Source of the DNA: Gammaproteobacteria bacterium
GTDB lineage: Bacteria > Pseudomonadota > Gammaproteobacteria > Xanthomonadales > Xanthomonadaceae
Length of the DNA stretch: 29,596 bases
Reading direction: 5' to 3'
Assembly: GCA_026398715.1 (NCBI GenBank)
Contig: JAPLSI010000107.1
Span: forward strand, 1-29,596
Positions 19,655 to 25,959 of the stretch are shown here, one piece after another. The notes under the pieces are model-generated. The model made no database searches. It was not told where the DNA came from and worked only from the letters and a program-made list of their open reading frames with translations. How positions within the stretch are numbered: position 1 is the stretch's first letter; the number at the start of each line of letters is the position of its first letter. Made by a program: the position numbers and the translations under genes.

Positions 19655-20352
19655 TCCGGCTCCCGACCGGGGTGCTGCAGCTCAGCGGCCATGGCGCCGC
19701 GCTGGCCCGCCATCAGGGCGGGCAACAGGTGCATGAAGGCGCCTTCATAAGGTGGCAGGAATTCGAGTTCGATGCCCTCGCGCGCGAACGATTCCGGATC
19801 GTACAGGTCCCTGCCGCCGGGCGAGTTGAGGTAATGCGTCGCGCCGCGTGCATGGGCGATCGCGAGGATCCTTTCCTGCGCACGCAGTGCCGGATCCATG
19901 CCGAGCGCCGAGCTACGCACGATCGGCGTGTGGATGTCCAGCAAGTCCAGCACGAGCCGAAGGCCCGACTCCAGGAAATCCATCACCGAATCCAGCGGCG
20001 CGTGCAGGTGCTCTCGAACGCGATCCGCATCCGGTCCACGCGTCGAGGCAATCCACGCCAGCGAGGACAGACTGCGATCAAACCGGGCGCGCGCATCGGC
20101 GGCGAAGGCAAGGTCGCGAATCAGGACATCCTGCGGTTGCCGCGCCAGCGGCAGGCCCAGCCAGTCGGATTCGCGTCCCAGGCTGGCAACCTGCGTGCGG
20201 TGCACGCGGCCCCGGCGGGGCATTTGAACGCAGTCGTACAGGACGAACTCGTCGACGTCGGAAAACAGTCGGAAGTAGCCCAGGTAGGGGAAGAAATAGG
20301 GCTGCATCACGGCAATGCGCTTGCCCGGTTCGATCCGACGCGGCTGGCTCAT
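19651..20352 (-). CDS. WbqC family protein
   Basis: A 233-residue protein. The N-terminal block IAVMQPYFFPYLGYFRLF (residues 13-30) followed by VDEFVLYDCVQMPRRG is the signature of the WbqC family, found in O-antigen and flagellin-glycan clusters. A biochemical role is not firmly established; members are thought to act in dTDP- or UDP-amino-sugar modification. YLNSPGGRDLYDPESF near residue 185 is also conserved in the family. It is translationally coupled on both sides (ATGA overlaps with the GT2 gene and the sulfotransferase gene), which ties it to the aminotransferase fusion two genes upstream. Confidence 0.85.
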   Translation of the reverse strand: MSQPRRIEPGKRIAVMQPYFFPYLGYFRLFSDVDEFVLYDCVQMPRRGRVHRTQVASLGRESDWLGLPLARQPQDVLIRDLAFAADARARFDRSLSSLAWIASTRGPDADRVREHLHAPLDSVMDFLESGLRLVLDLLDIHTPIVRSSALGMDPALRAQERILAIAHARGATHYLNSPGGRDLYDPESFAREGIELEFLPPYEGAFMHLLPALMAGQRGAMAAELQHPGREPE

Positions 20353-21230
20353 TGGTCGAGACCGCCCTGGCCGTGCAACATCTCGCGTGCGCTGCGGATG
20401 GTGCCGTTGTCCCGATAGCGTCGCATGTCCTCGGCCGACAGCCGCTGGCGATCGAATTCGTCGTCGATCCCGCCCTGCACGGCAATGTCCCGCCAACGAC
20501 GCCACTGCCGGGCCATTCCCGCGCCGAAGTAGTCGTCGTGCATCGCCATCAGCTTCTGGATGTTTTCCACTTTTCGTCGGAACCGCCCGCGGCTGGTGAA
20601 GGGCAGGTGGGCGATGACCACGTCGGTGGGCACGCGGGTCGCCAACGGCGCGCCGGCGATGCCCTGGGCTCCATGCATGCCGTTGTCCAGCGAGCCGATG
20701 CGCTCGGGCCTGGCCAGGATCTTGGGCATGGGCACCCGCACGATCCACGGCGCGGCCTGTTGCTCGAGCGGGACGTTGAAAAAATCGGGAATGGGCTTGA
20801 CGAACATCAGCAACTGATCGTGGTTGGCCGGCGTCACCGGCCAGGACACGCAGGCGCCGGCATCGGCCAGTACGACGTTGTAACGATCCACGCAGAGCAG
20901 GTCGGCGTCGGTACCGGCCAGGCAGTCGCGCAGGTTGCCGGTGGCGGGCAACCACAGTTCGTCGGCGTCCTGGAACAGCATCCAGTCCGCGCGCGCTGAT
21001 TTTGCCAGCGCGAGGTTCTTGTGCAGCCAGGAATCGCCAGGCTCGCTGTCGCTCATTGTCTCGAACCAGAAATCCTCGCCGCGGCAGGACTCGAGGAATT
21101 CGGCGGTGCCATCGGTGGATTCATGGTCGACGGCGATGATGTGGTCCACGCCGATCGAACGCAGATGCGCGATCACGCCGGGGATGAGTTCGATCTCATC
21201 CTTGACACTGAGGTGCGCGGCGATCCGCAT
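20349..21230 (-). CDS. Glycosyltransferase family 2 protein
   Basis: A 293-residue cytoplasmic transferase with a GT-A fold. The N-terminus (HLSVKDEIELIPGVIAHLRS) resembles the start of GT2 proteins of the Glyco_tranf_2_4 type. VDHIIAVDHESTDGT is the nucleotide-sugar region, and FQDADELW holds the metal-binding DAD at residues 88-90. FTSRGRFRRKVENI near residue 225 is typical of this subgroup. It begins 7 nt after the aminotransferase fusion gene and overlaps WbqC by 4 nt. Donor sugar unknown; an amino sugar from the same operon is a reasonable guess. Confidence 0.85.
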   Translation of the reverse strand: MRIAAHLSVKDEIELIPGVIAHLRSIGVDHIIAVDHESTDGTAEFLESCRGEDFWFETMSDSEPGDSWLHKNLALAKSARADWMLFQDADELWLPATGNLRDCLAGTDADLLCVDRYNVVLADAGACVSWPVTPANHDQLLMFVKPIPDFFNVPLEQQAAPWIVRVPMPKILARPERIGSLDNGMHGAQGIAGAPLATRVPTDVVIAHLPFTSRGRFRRKVENIQKLMAMHDDYFGAGMARQWRRWRDIAVQGGIDDEFDRQRLSAEDMRRYRDNGTIRSAREMLHGQGGLDQ

Positions 21231-21237
21231 CAGCGGT

Positions 21238-23040
21238 TCACTCCGCAACCAGGCCGTCGTGCAGCGCACGCACGACCCGTGCCACGGTCTGCTCGTCAAG
21301 GTCCGGCGCCATGGGCAGGCCGAGCAGGCAGGGCGTGATCGCGTCGGTGACGGGAAGCGCGTCGCGCAAGCTGTCGGCGTAGTAGGACTGGTGATGCAGT
21401 CCCTGGCCGTACCAGTGCCGGTACTCCACGCCATTGCGATCCAGCGATTGCTGCACCCGGTGCGCCTGCACGCCGTCGTGGCAGCGCAGCAGGACATAGC
21501 TCGAGCAGACGTCCGGCGCCGTGAACAACATCGGCTCCAGCGGCGTACCGGCCACATGGCGATGGTAGCAGGCAACCACGCGCGCAAACGCGGCCTGTTT
21601 CTGCCGCCAGTCGTCGAGTTCGGCCAGCCCGATGGCGGCGTGGTATTCGCTCATCTTTCCGTTGGTGCTGGCAGTACGGCTGTCGCGACTGAAATGGAAA
21701 CCGTAGTTGAGCGCCTGGCCGATGCGCGTCGCCAACTCGATGTCGCTGCAGACCACGCAACCGCCTTCTGCGGTTGCGAGACTTTTGGTTGCGTGCAGGC
21801 TGATCATCACCGGGATCGGGCCCAGATGCGCTTCCGGCGCCAACTCGAGTGCTTCAAAACTCGCGGCTCCATCGATCACTACGGGTATGCCGGTTCGTTC
21901 GCGGAACGCCAGCCAGGGCGCTTGTTCGACCGGCCTGCCGAATGCTGCCACCGGAATCACCACGCCGACCTGGTCGAGGCGGGGATGCGTCGCCATCTTG
22001 TCTGCGTCCAGCAGCCAGCTGTCGGCTTCCACGTCCACCAGGCAGGGCCTGAAGCCGCATTCCTGCGCAGCCACGGCGGTCGCGACGAACGTCAGCGCCG
22101 GCATCAGGGCCAGCGGGCGTTCCGGGCGCGCGCGCCCGGCCGTCGCCAGGATGGATCCGACCAGCCCCGCGGTGCCCGTGTTGGCCGACACGACGCTGCC
22201 TTCCGCTTGCTGGAAGTGGCGCGACAGCCGCGCTTCGAATTCCAGTACCAGCGGCCCGAAATTCGAGTAGATCCGCGATGCATCGATTCGCCGCAGGTAG
22301 GGAAGCAGTTTCTCGGCCCTGGGCAGCAGGGGACGCAACACCCGCACCGGTCCATTGGCATCGGCGATGCGGTCGGGCAGGACGTCGGATGACACTGCCA
22401 CGTCCTCGCGGAAGGCGTAGCAGGTGTACTCGTAGAGGCCGTAATCGGCGCGCATCCGCACGCGCCGCCCTGCCAGTGGGTGCAGGAGCGCCGCCATGTC
22501 GTCCATGGGCGCATGGAACAGGTCCTCGCGTTCCCAGTCCACGACCTTCGACATCACGTTGAATGCCAGGCCGCGACGAACCCGGGGCCAAACCGACCTG
22601 ATCGTGGACTCGACGAAGGACTGCATCTGCGCGTGGCTGAGGTCGTGCTTTACCGTGAACAAGCCGTTGGCAACCAGGTAGTCACAGTCGACCAGCCCCA
22701 GGTCCGCCCCATCGGCGTTGACATCGAGTTCGTGGAACGCAGCGCCTGGGAATTTCCCGCGCGCGTGTTCCAACGCCAATCGCGACCGGTCGATGCCCAC
22801 GTAGGTGATGCCGGTCATCCCGCGTTCGCGAATGCGCTCGAGCAGTCCACCGGTGCCGCAGCCCAGGTCGCACAGCACCACGTTCCCGGCCGGCCTTGCC
22901 TCGAGCAAGTCGAGCATCACGTCGTAGCGGGTGGCCCGGCCGGCGGCATCGGGCCACATCGCGCCTTGCGGCGTGTCGCCGAACTCACCCAGGGCCTGGT
23001 CGTAACGGGCGAGAATCGAGTCCTCGGGGCGGCTGTTCAT
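21238..23040 (-). CDS. Methyltransferase / DegT-type sugar aminotransferase fusion
   Basis: A 600-residue two-domain protein. Residues about 1-235 are a class I SAM methyltransferase (motif I CDLGCGTGG, Asp58 to Gly65; YVGIDRSRLALEHARGKFP; MSKVVDWEREDLFHA). Residues about 240-600 are a complete PLP-dependent DegT/DnrJ/EryC1/StrS aminotransferase: LPYLRRIDASRIYSNFGPLV (from 246), PVVIDGAASFEAL (Asp binding the pyridine nitrogen), SLHATKSLATAEGG with the PLP lysine at Lys419, and NGKMSEYHAAIGLAELD. It probably aminates a keto-sugar nucleotide; the methyltransferase half may act on the same product. The ATG at 23040 is preferred over an in-frame TTG at 23058. First gene of a four-gene operon. 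Confidence 0.88.
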   Translation of the reverse strand: MNSRPEDSILARYDQALGEFGDTPQGAMWPDAAGRATRYDVMLDLLEARPAGNVVLCDLGCGTGGLLERIRERGMTGITYVGIDRSRLALEHARGKFPGAAFHELDVNADGADLGLVDCDYLVANGLFTVKHDLSHAQMQSFVESTIRSVWPRVRRGLAFNVMSKVVDWEREDLFHAPMDDMAALLHPLAGRRVRMRADYGLYEYTCYAFREDVAVSSDVLPDRIADANGPVRVLRPLLPRAEKLLPYLRRIDASRIYSNFGPLVLEFEARLSRHFQQAEGSVVSANTGTAGLVGSILATAGRARPERPLALMPALTFVATAVAAQECGFRPCLVDVEADSWLLDADKMATHPRLDQVGVVIPVAAFGRPVEQAPWLAFRERTGIPVVIDGAASFEALELAPEAHLGPIPVMISLHATKSLATAEGGCVVCSDIELATRIGQALNYGFHFSRDSRTASTNGKMSEYHAAIGLAELDDWRQKQAAFARVVACYHRHVAGTPLEPMLFTAPDVCSSYVLLRCHDGVQAHRVQQSLDRNGVEYRHWYGQGLHHQSYYADSLRDALPVTDAITPCLLGLPMAPDLDEQTVARVVRALHDGLVAE

Positions 23041-23073
23041 TCTCGACTGCGATGCCAAAACCGGAATCGGGAC

Positions 23074-23079
23074 ATGATA
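23074..23079 (-). promoter_or_regulatory. Candidate -10 element for the aminotransferase operon
   Basis: In the 80-bp divergent spacer with uvrC, the minus strand reads TATCAT about 33 nt before the ATG at 23040. The -35 region is not convincing. Tentative. Confidence 0.25.
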
Positions 23080-23108
23080 GGTGGCTTCGGCAGGTGGCGC
23101 GAGTGCGC

Positions 23109-23114
23109 GATAAT
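23109..23114 (+). promoter_or_regulatory. Candidate -10 element for uvrC (possibly leaderless)
   Basis: GATAAT ends 6 nt before the uvrC ATG at 23121, so transcription would be expected to start at or next to the A of the start codon. The bases between are GCGGGG, which could instead be read as a weak ribosome site too close to the ATG. No good -35 box at the usual spacing. Confidence 0.3.
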
Positions 23115-23120
23115 GCGGGG

Positions 23121-24830
23121 ATGACGCAATTACCTGAACCGCCAGCCTTCGACGGAAAGGAGTTCGTGCGCGAACTCACCACGGCGCCGGGCGTGTACCG
23201 GATGATTGCCGGCGACGGCAGCGTGCTTTACGTGGGCAAGGCGGCGTCCCTGAAGAAACGCGTGGCCAACTACTTCCGCGCCGACCAGCCATCGCGGCGG
23301 ATCGCATTGATGGTTGCGCAGATCGCCCGCGTGGAAATCACCGTCACCCGCACCGCCAGTGAAGCCCTGATCCTGGAAAACCAGCTGATCAAGACGCTGC
23401 GTCCGCGCTACAACGTGCTGCTGCGCGACGACAAAAGCTACCCCTACATCCTGCTGACCGACGAAACCTGGCCGCGCATCGCCTACCACCGGGGGCCTCG
23501 CGCGGTCCCCGGGAGATATTTTGGCCCCTATCCGGGGTCCGGGGCGGTGCGCGAGACCATGGACCTGATGCAGAAGATCTTCAAGTTGCGCACGTGCGAG
23601 GACAGCGTGTTCCGCAACCGAAGCCGGCCCTGCCTCCAGCACCAGATCGGACGCTGCAGTGCGCCTTGCGTGGGACTGGTGGCCACCCGCGACTACGATG
23701 CCAGCGTCGGCCGGGCCGCCTTGTTCCTGGAAGGGCGCAGCAGCGAGCTGGTGGATGAACTGACCAAGTCAATGGACGCCGCCAGCGCGCGCCTCGAGTA
23801 CGAGTCGGCCGCGCAATTGCGCGACGCGATTGCCGGAATCCGCAAGGTGCAGGCGCGGCAGTACGTCGAGGGTGAACAGGTCGAGATGGATATCCTCGCC
23901 TGCGCCTTCACCCCATCTCTGGCCTGCGTGTTGCTGCTGTCATTCCGCGACGGCATGAACCAGGGCACGCGACCCTTCTTCCCGAAACTAAACGGGGCGG
24001 AATCGGCGGAGGAGGTGCTCGCGGCCTTCGTCGGCCAGTACTACCTGGAAAAACGACCGCCGCGGGAGATCGTGCTCAGCCACGACATCCCGGACATCGA
24101 ACTGTTCGAGAAGGTTTTTTCGGAACAGGCCGGCCGGCGTGTGGAAATCAAGCCGAGCGTGCGCGGGGAACGCGCGCGCTATCTCGAACTGGCGCGCAGC
24201 AATGCCGAGCATGCGCTGCAGGCTCAGGCCAGCAGCAGCGCCACCCAGAACCGCAGGTTGGTTTCCTTGCAGGAACTCCTGGGCCTGCCGGCGCCGCCGC
24301 AGCGCATCGAGTGCTTCGACATCAGCCACACCATGGGCGAGGCCACGGTGGCGTCCTGCGTGGTGTTCGACGGGCAGGGCCCGGTCCGCGCGCAATACCG
24401 GCGGTTCAACATCACCGGGGTCACGCCCGGCGACGACTACGCTGCCATGCGCCAGGCGCTCGAGCGACGCTTCCGCCGCGCCATCGAGGAGGTCTTTCCG
24501 GATGGCAGGGAAATTCGTCCGGGCGTCGAGTCCCCCGGACTGCAGTTGATCCAGCAGGTGCGTGACGAGGCGCATCGGTTTGCCATCACCGGCCACCGCG
24601 GCCGCCGCCAGAAGACGCGCGAGACCAGTCGCCTGGAAGACATTGCCGGCATCGGTCCGCGCCGGCGCGCGAGCCTGCTCAAGCATTTTGGCGGCCTGGC
24701 CGGCCTGAAAGAGGCGGGCGCCGAGGAGATTGCGCGCGTCGAAGGGGTCAGTGCTGCCCTGGCAGCCCGCATCTATGCTTCACTACACGGGCTGGAAAGC
24801 CCTGCCAGCCTGGCCCCGGAGAGCCCGTGA
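23121..24830 (+). CDS. uvrC: Excinuclease ABC subunit C, lacking a block of the nuclease domain
   Basis: UvrC makes both incisions around bulky DNA lesions after UvrA/UvrB recognition. The frame is open for 569 residues. Present are the N-terminal GIY-YIG nuclease (APGVYRM, Tyr26; VLYVGKAASLKKRV), the UVR UvrB-binding helices (about 208-240), ECFDISH (Asp400, E. coli Asp399), TPGDDY (Asp438), RDEAHRFAITGH (His485, E. coli His538), and C-terminal HhH motifs (IAGIGPRRR). Missing is the stretch normally between RRAIEE and the PDGREI...SPGL region. That stretch carries LLIDGGxGQ with the third catalytic Asp (E. coli Asp466) and VGVAKG. From Asp438 to the His there are 47 residues here, 100 in E. 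coli. The family is about 600-615 residues, so the shortfall is a clean in-frame loss near 24486-24497. Deletion artefact or real inactivation of 5' incision. Confidence 0.93.
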   Translation: MTQLPEPPAFDGKEFVRELTTAPGVYRMIAGDGSVLYVGKAASLKKRVANYFRADQPSRRIALMVAQIARVEITVTRTASEALILENQLIKTLRPRYNVLLRDDKSYPYILLTDETWPRIAYHRGPRAVPGRYFGPYPGSGAVRETMDLMQKIFKLRTCEDSVFRNRSRPCLQHQIGRCSAPCVGLVATRDYDASVGRAALFLEGRSSELVDELTKSMDAASARLEYESAAQLRDAIAGIRKVQARQYVEGEQVEMDILACAFTPSLACVLLLSFRDGMNQGTRPFFPKLNGAESAEEVLAAFVGQYYLEKRPPREIVLSHDIPDIELFEKVFSEQAGRRVEIKPSVRGERARYLELARSNAEHALQAQASSSATQNRRLVSLQELLGLPAPPQRIECFDISHTMGEATVASCVVFDGQGPVRAQYRRFNITGVTPGDDYAAMRQALERRFRRAIEEVFPDGREIRPGVESPGLQLIQQVRDEAHRFAITGHRGRRQKTRETSRLEDIAGIGPRRRASLLKHFGGLAGLKEAGAEEIARVEGVSAALAARIYASLHGLESPASLAPESP

Positions 24831-25387
24831 CCCTGACGATTCCCACGATGCTGACACTCTTTCGCATCGTGCTCGTTCCGGTGCTGGTGTTCTGCTTCTA
24901 CTGGGCCAATCCGTGGAGCAACGTGCTTGCCTGCGCGGTGTTCGTGCTTGGCGCGCTCACCGACATCCTGGATGGCTGGATCGCCCGGCGCTACCAGATG
25001 TATTCGGCCTTCGGCGCCTTCCTCGACCCCGTTGCGGACAAGCTTGCCGTGACAGTCGCGCTGTTCCTGATCGTTCAGTGGCACCACACGGTGCCCATCG
25101 CGCTGTTGTCGGCGGTGATCGTCGGTCGAGAAATCACCATCTCGGCCCTGCGCGAATGGATGGCGCAGATGGGCGACCATGGCTTGGTGAAGGTCGCCGG
25201 CCTGGGCAAGCTCAAGACCATCGTGCAGATGACAGCAATCAGCTTGTTGATCTTTCGCGAGCCGTTGCTGGGGCTGCCGATATTCCTCATTGGCGAGTGG
25301 TTGCTGGGTTTTGCCGCGGCGTTGACCCTGTGGTCGGGCTGGGATTACCTTCGCGCCGCGTGGCCTTCCATGCGCAAACGCGGATGA
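24827..25387 (+). CDS. pgsA: CDP-diacylglycerol-glycerol-3-phosphate 3-phosphatidyltransferase
   Basis: A 186-residue polytopic inner-membrane enzyme that makes phosphatidylglycerol phosphate, the first committed step to phosphatidylglycerol and cardiolipin. The CDP-alcohol phosphotransferase motif is complete: Asp46, Asp49-Gly50, Ala53-Arg54, Gly63, Asp67 and Asp71. IPTMLTLFRIVLVP at the N-terminus and VGREITISALREW in the middle are PgsA-specific. The start is GTG in a GTGA overlap with the uvrC stop, so it is coupled to uvrC, the arrangement common in gammaproteobacteria. Length and topology are normal. Confidence 0.95.
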   Translation: MTLTIPTMLTLFRIVLVPVLVFCFYWANPWSNVLACAVFVLGALTDILDGWIARRYQMYSAFGAFLDPVADKLAVTVALFLIVQWHHTVPIALLSAVIVGREITISALREWMAQMGDHGLVKVAGLGKLKTIVQMTAISLLIFREPLLGLPIFLIGEWLLGFAAALTLWSGWDYLRAAWPSMRKRG

Positions 25388-25411
25388 ATGAAGGCAAATG
25401 GTGATCAGGTG

Positions 25412-25441
25412 TTGACAGCAAGGTGCCAAATCGCCAAAAAT
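25412..25441 (+). promoter_or_regulatory. Promoter for tRNA-Gly
   Basis: A perfect -35 TTGACA (25412-25417), an 18-nt spacer and AAAAAT (25436-25441), followed by the GC-rich discriminator ACGCG that is common at growth-controlled stable RNA promoters. The expected start of transcription is a few bases before the tRNA at 25453. Confidence 0.6.
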
Positions 25442-25452
25442 ACGCGTCTTCT

Positions 25453-25528
<76 letters not shown>

Positions 25529-25536
25529 GAAGCCCG

Positions 25537-25565
25537 AAACCCCGCGTTTGCCGGGGTTTTGTTTT
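25537..25565 (+). terminator. Rho-independent terminator after tRNA-Gly
   Basis: An 8-bp stem AAACCCCG / CGGGGTTT around a short CGTTTGC loop, followed by TTTTGTTTT. It lies between tRNA-Gly and tRNA-Cys, so the tRNA-Gly transcript probably ends here. Confidence 0.85.
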
Positions 25566-25573
25566 ATCCGGGG

Positions 25574-25601
25574 TTGCCAAGCGCGCAAGTCGCGCTAAGC
25601 T
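25574..25601 (+). promoter_or_regulatory. Candidate promoter for tRNA-Cys and tRNA-Leu
   Basis: TTGCCA (25574-25579), 16-nt spacer, TAAGCT (25596-25601), about 18 nt before tRNA-Cys. It lies just downstream of the tRNA-Gly terminator, where a new promoter would be needed. The -10 keeps the three most conserved positions. Confidence 0.45.
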
Positions 25602-25619
25602 TTCCCCACGTTAGTCACC

Positions 25620-25693
25620 GGCCAGGTGGCAGAGTGGTCATGCAGCGGCCTGCAAAGCCGCGTACGCCGGTTCGATCCCGACCCTGGCCTCCA
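25620..25693 (+). tRNA. tRNA-Cys (anticodon GCA)
   Basis: 74 nt with encoded CCA. Acceptor GGCCAGG pairs with CCTGGCC; anticodon arm GCGGC-CTGCAAA-GCCGC gives GCA; the T arm contains GGTTCGATCC. Followed by 37 nt and then tRNA-Leu with no terminator between, so the two are probably co-transcribed. Confidence 0.97.
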
Positions 25694-25730
25694 TCGCGCA
25701 AACGCGGTGATTGCGGCACCATGCGTCCAA

Positions 25731-25817
25731 GCCCGGGTGGCGAAACTGGTATACGCATGGGACTTAAAATCCCCCGGCCGCAAGGCCATGCGGGTTCGAC
25801 CCCCGCCCCGGGCACCA
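25731..25817 (+). tRNA. tRNA-Leu (anticodon TAA)
   Basis: 87 nt with encoded CCA and a long variable arm (about CGGCCGCAAGGCCATG), as expected for a class II tRNA. Acceptor GCCCGGG pairs with CCCGGGC; the anticodon loop CTTAAAA gives TAA; the T arm is CGGGTTCGACCCCCG. The first anticodon-stem pair is a T-C mismatch by this folding. No Rho-independent terminator is seen after it. Confidence 0.95.
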
Positions 25818-25887
25818 GTTCACAGTTTCCGATCTTGAACGGCGCGCCATGGGCAGCTGCTACTCCAAACGCTAGTGCATTCCTACC

Positions 25888-25916
25888 GGTTCGAACCTGA
25901 GCCCAGTTGCTAGCAT
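25888..25916 (+). promoter_or_regulatory. Palindrome and candidate extended -10 before the secreted-protein gene
   Basis: In the 142-bp space after tRNA-Leu there is a perfect 10-bp palindrome GGTTCGAACC (25888-25897) and TGCTAGCAT, which reads as an extended -10 (TAGCAT, 25911-25916), 44 nt before the ATG at 25960. The palindrome lies where a -35 box would be. It also resembles a tRNA T-loop, so it may be an old tRNA remnant rather than an operator. Confidence 0.3.
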
Positions 25917-25959
25917 CAGATTGCCGCCGGGGGGCGGACATCCAAGGGAGTAGCTTCAA

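Noticed and set aside
25818..25959. A second copy of the tRNA-Leu 3' end as an integration site
   Set aside because: No copy of the CCCGGGCACCA end or a longer direct repeat was seen downstream, and there is no integrase gene in the window.
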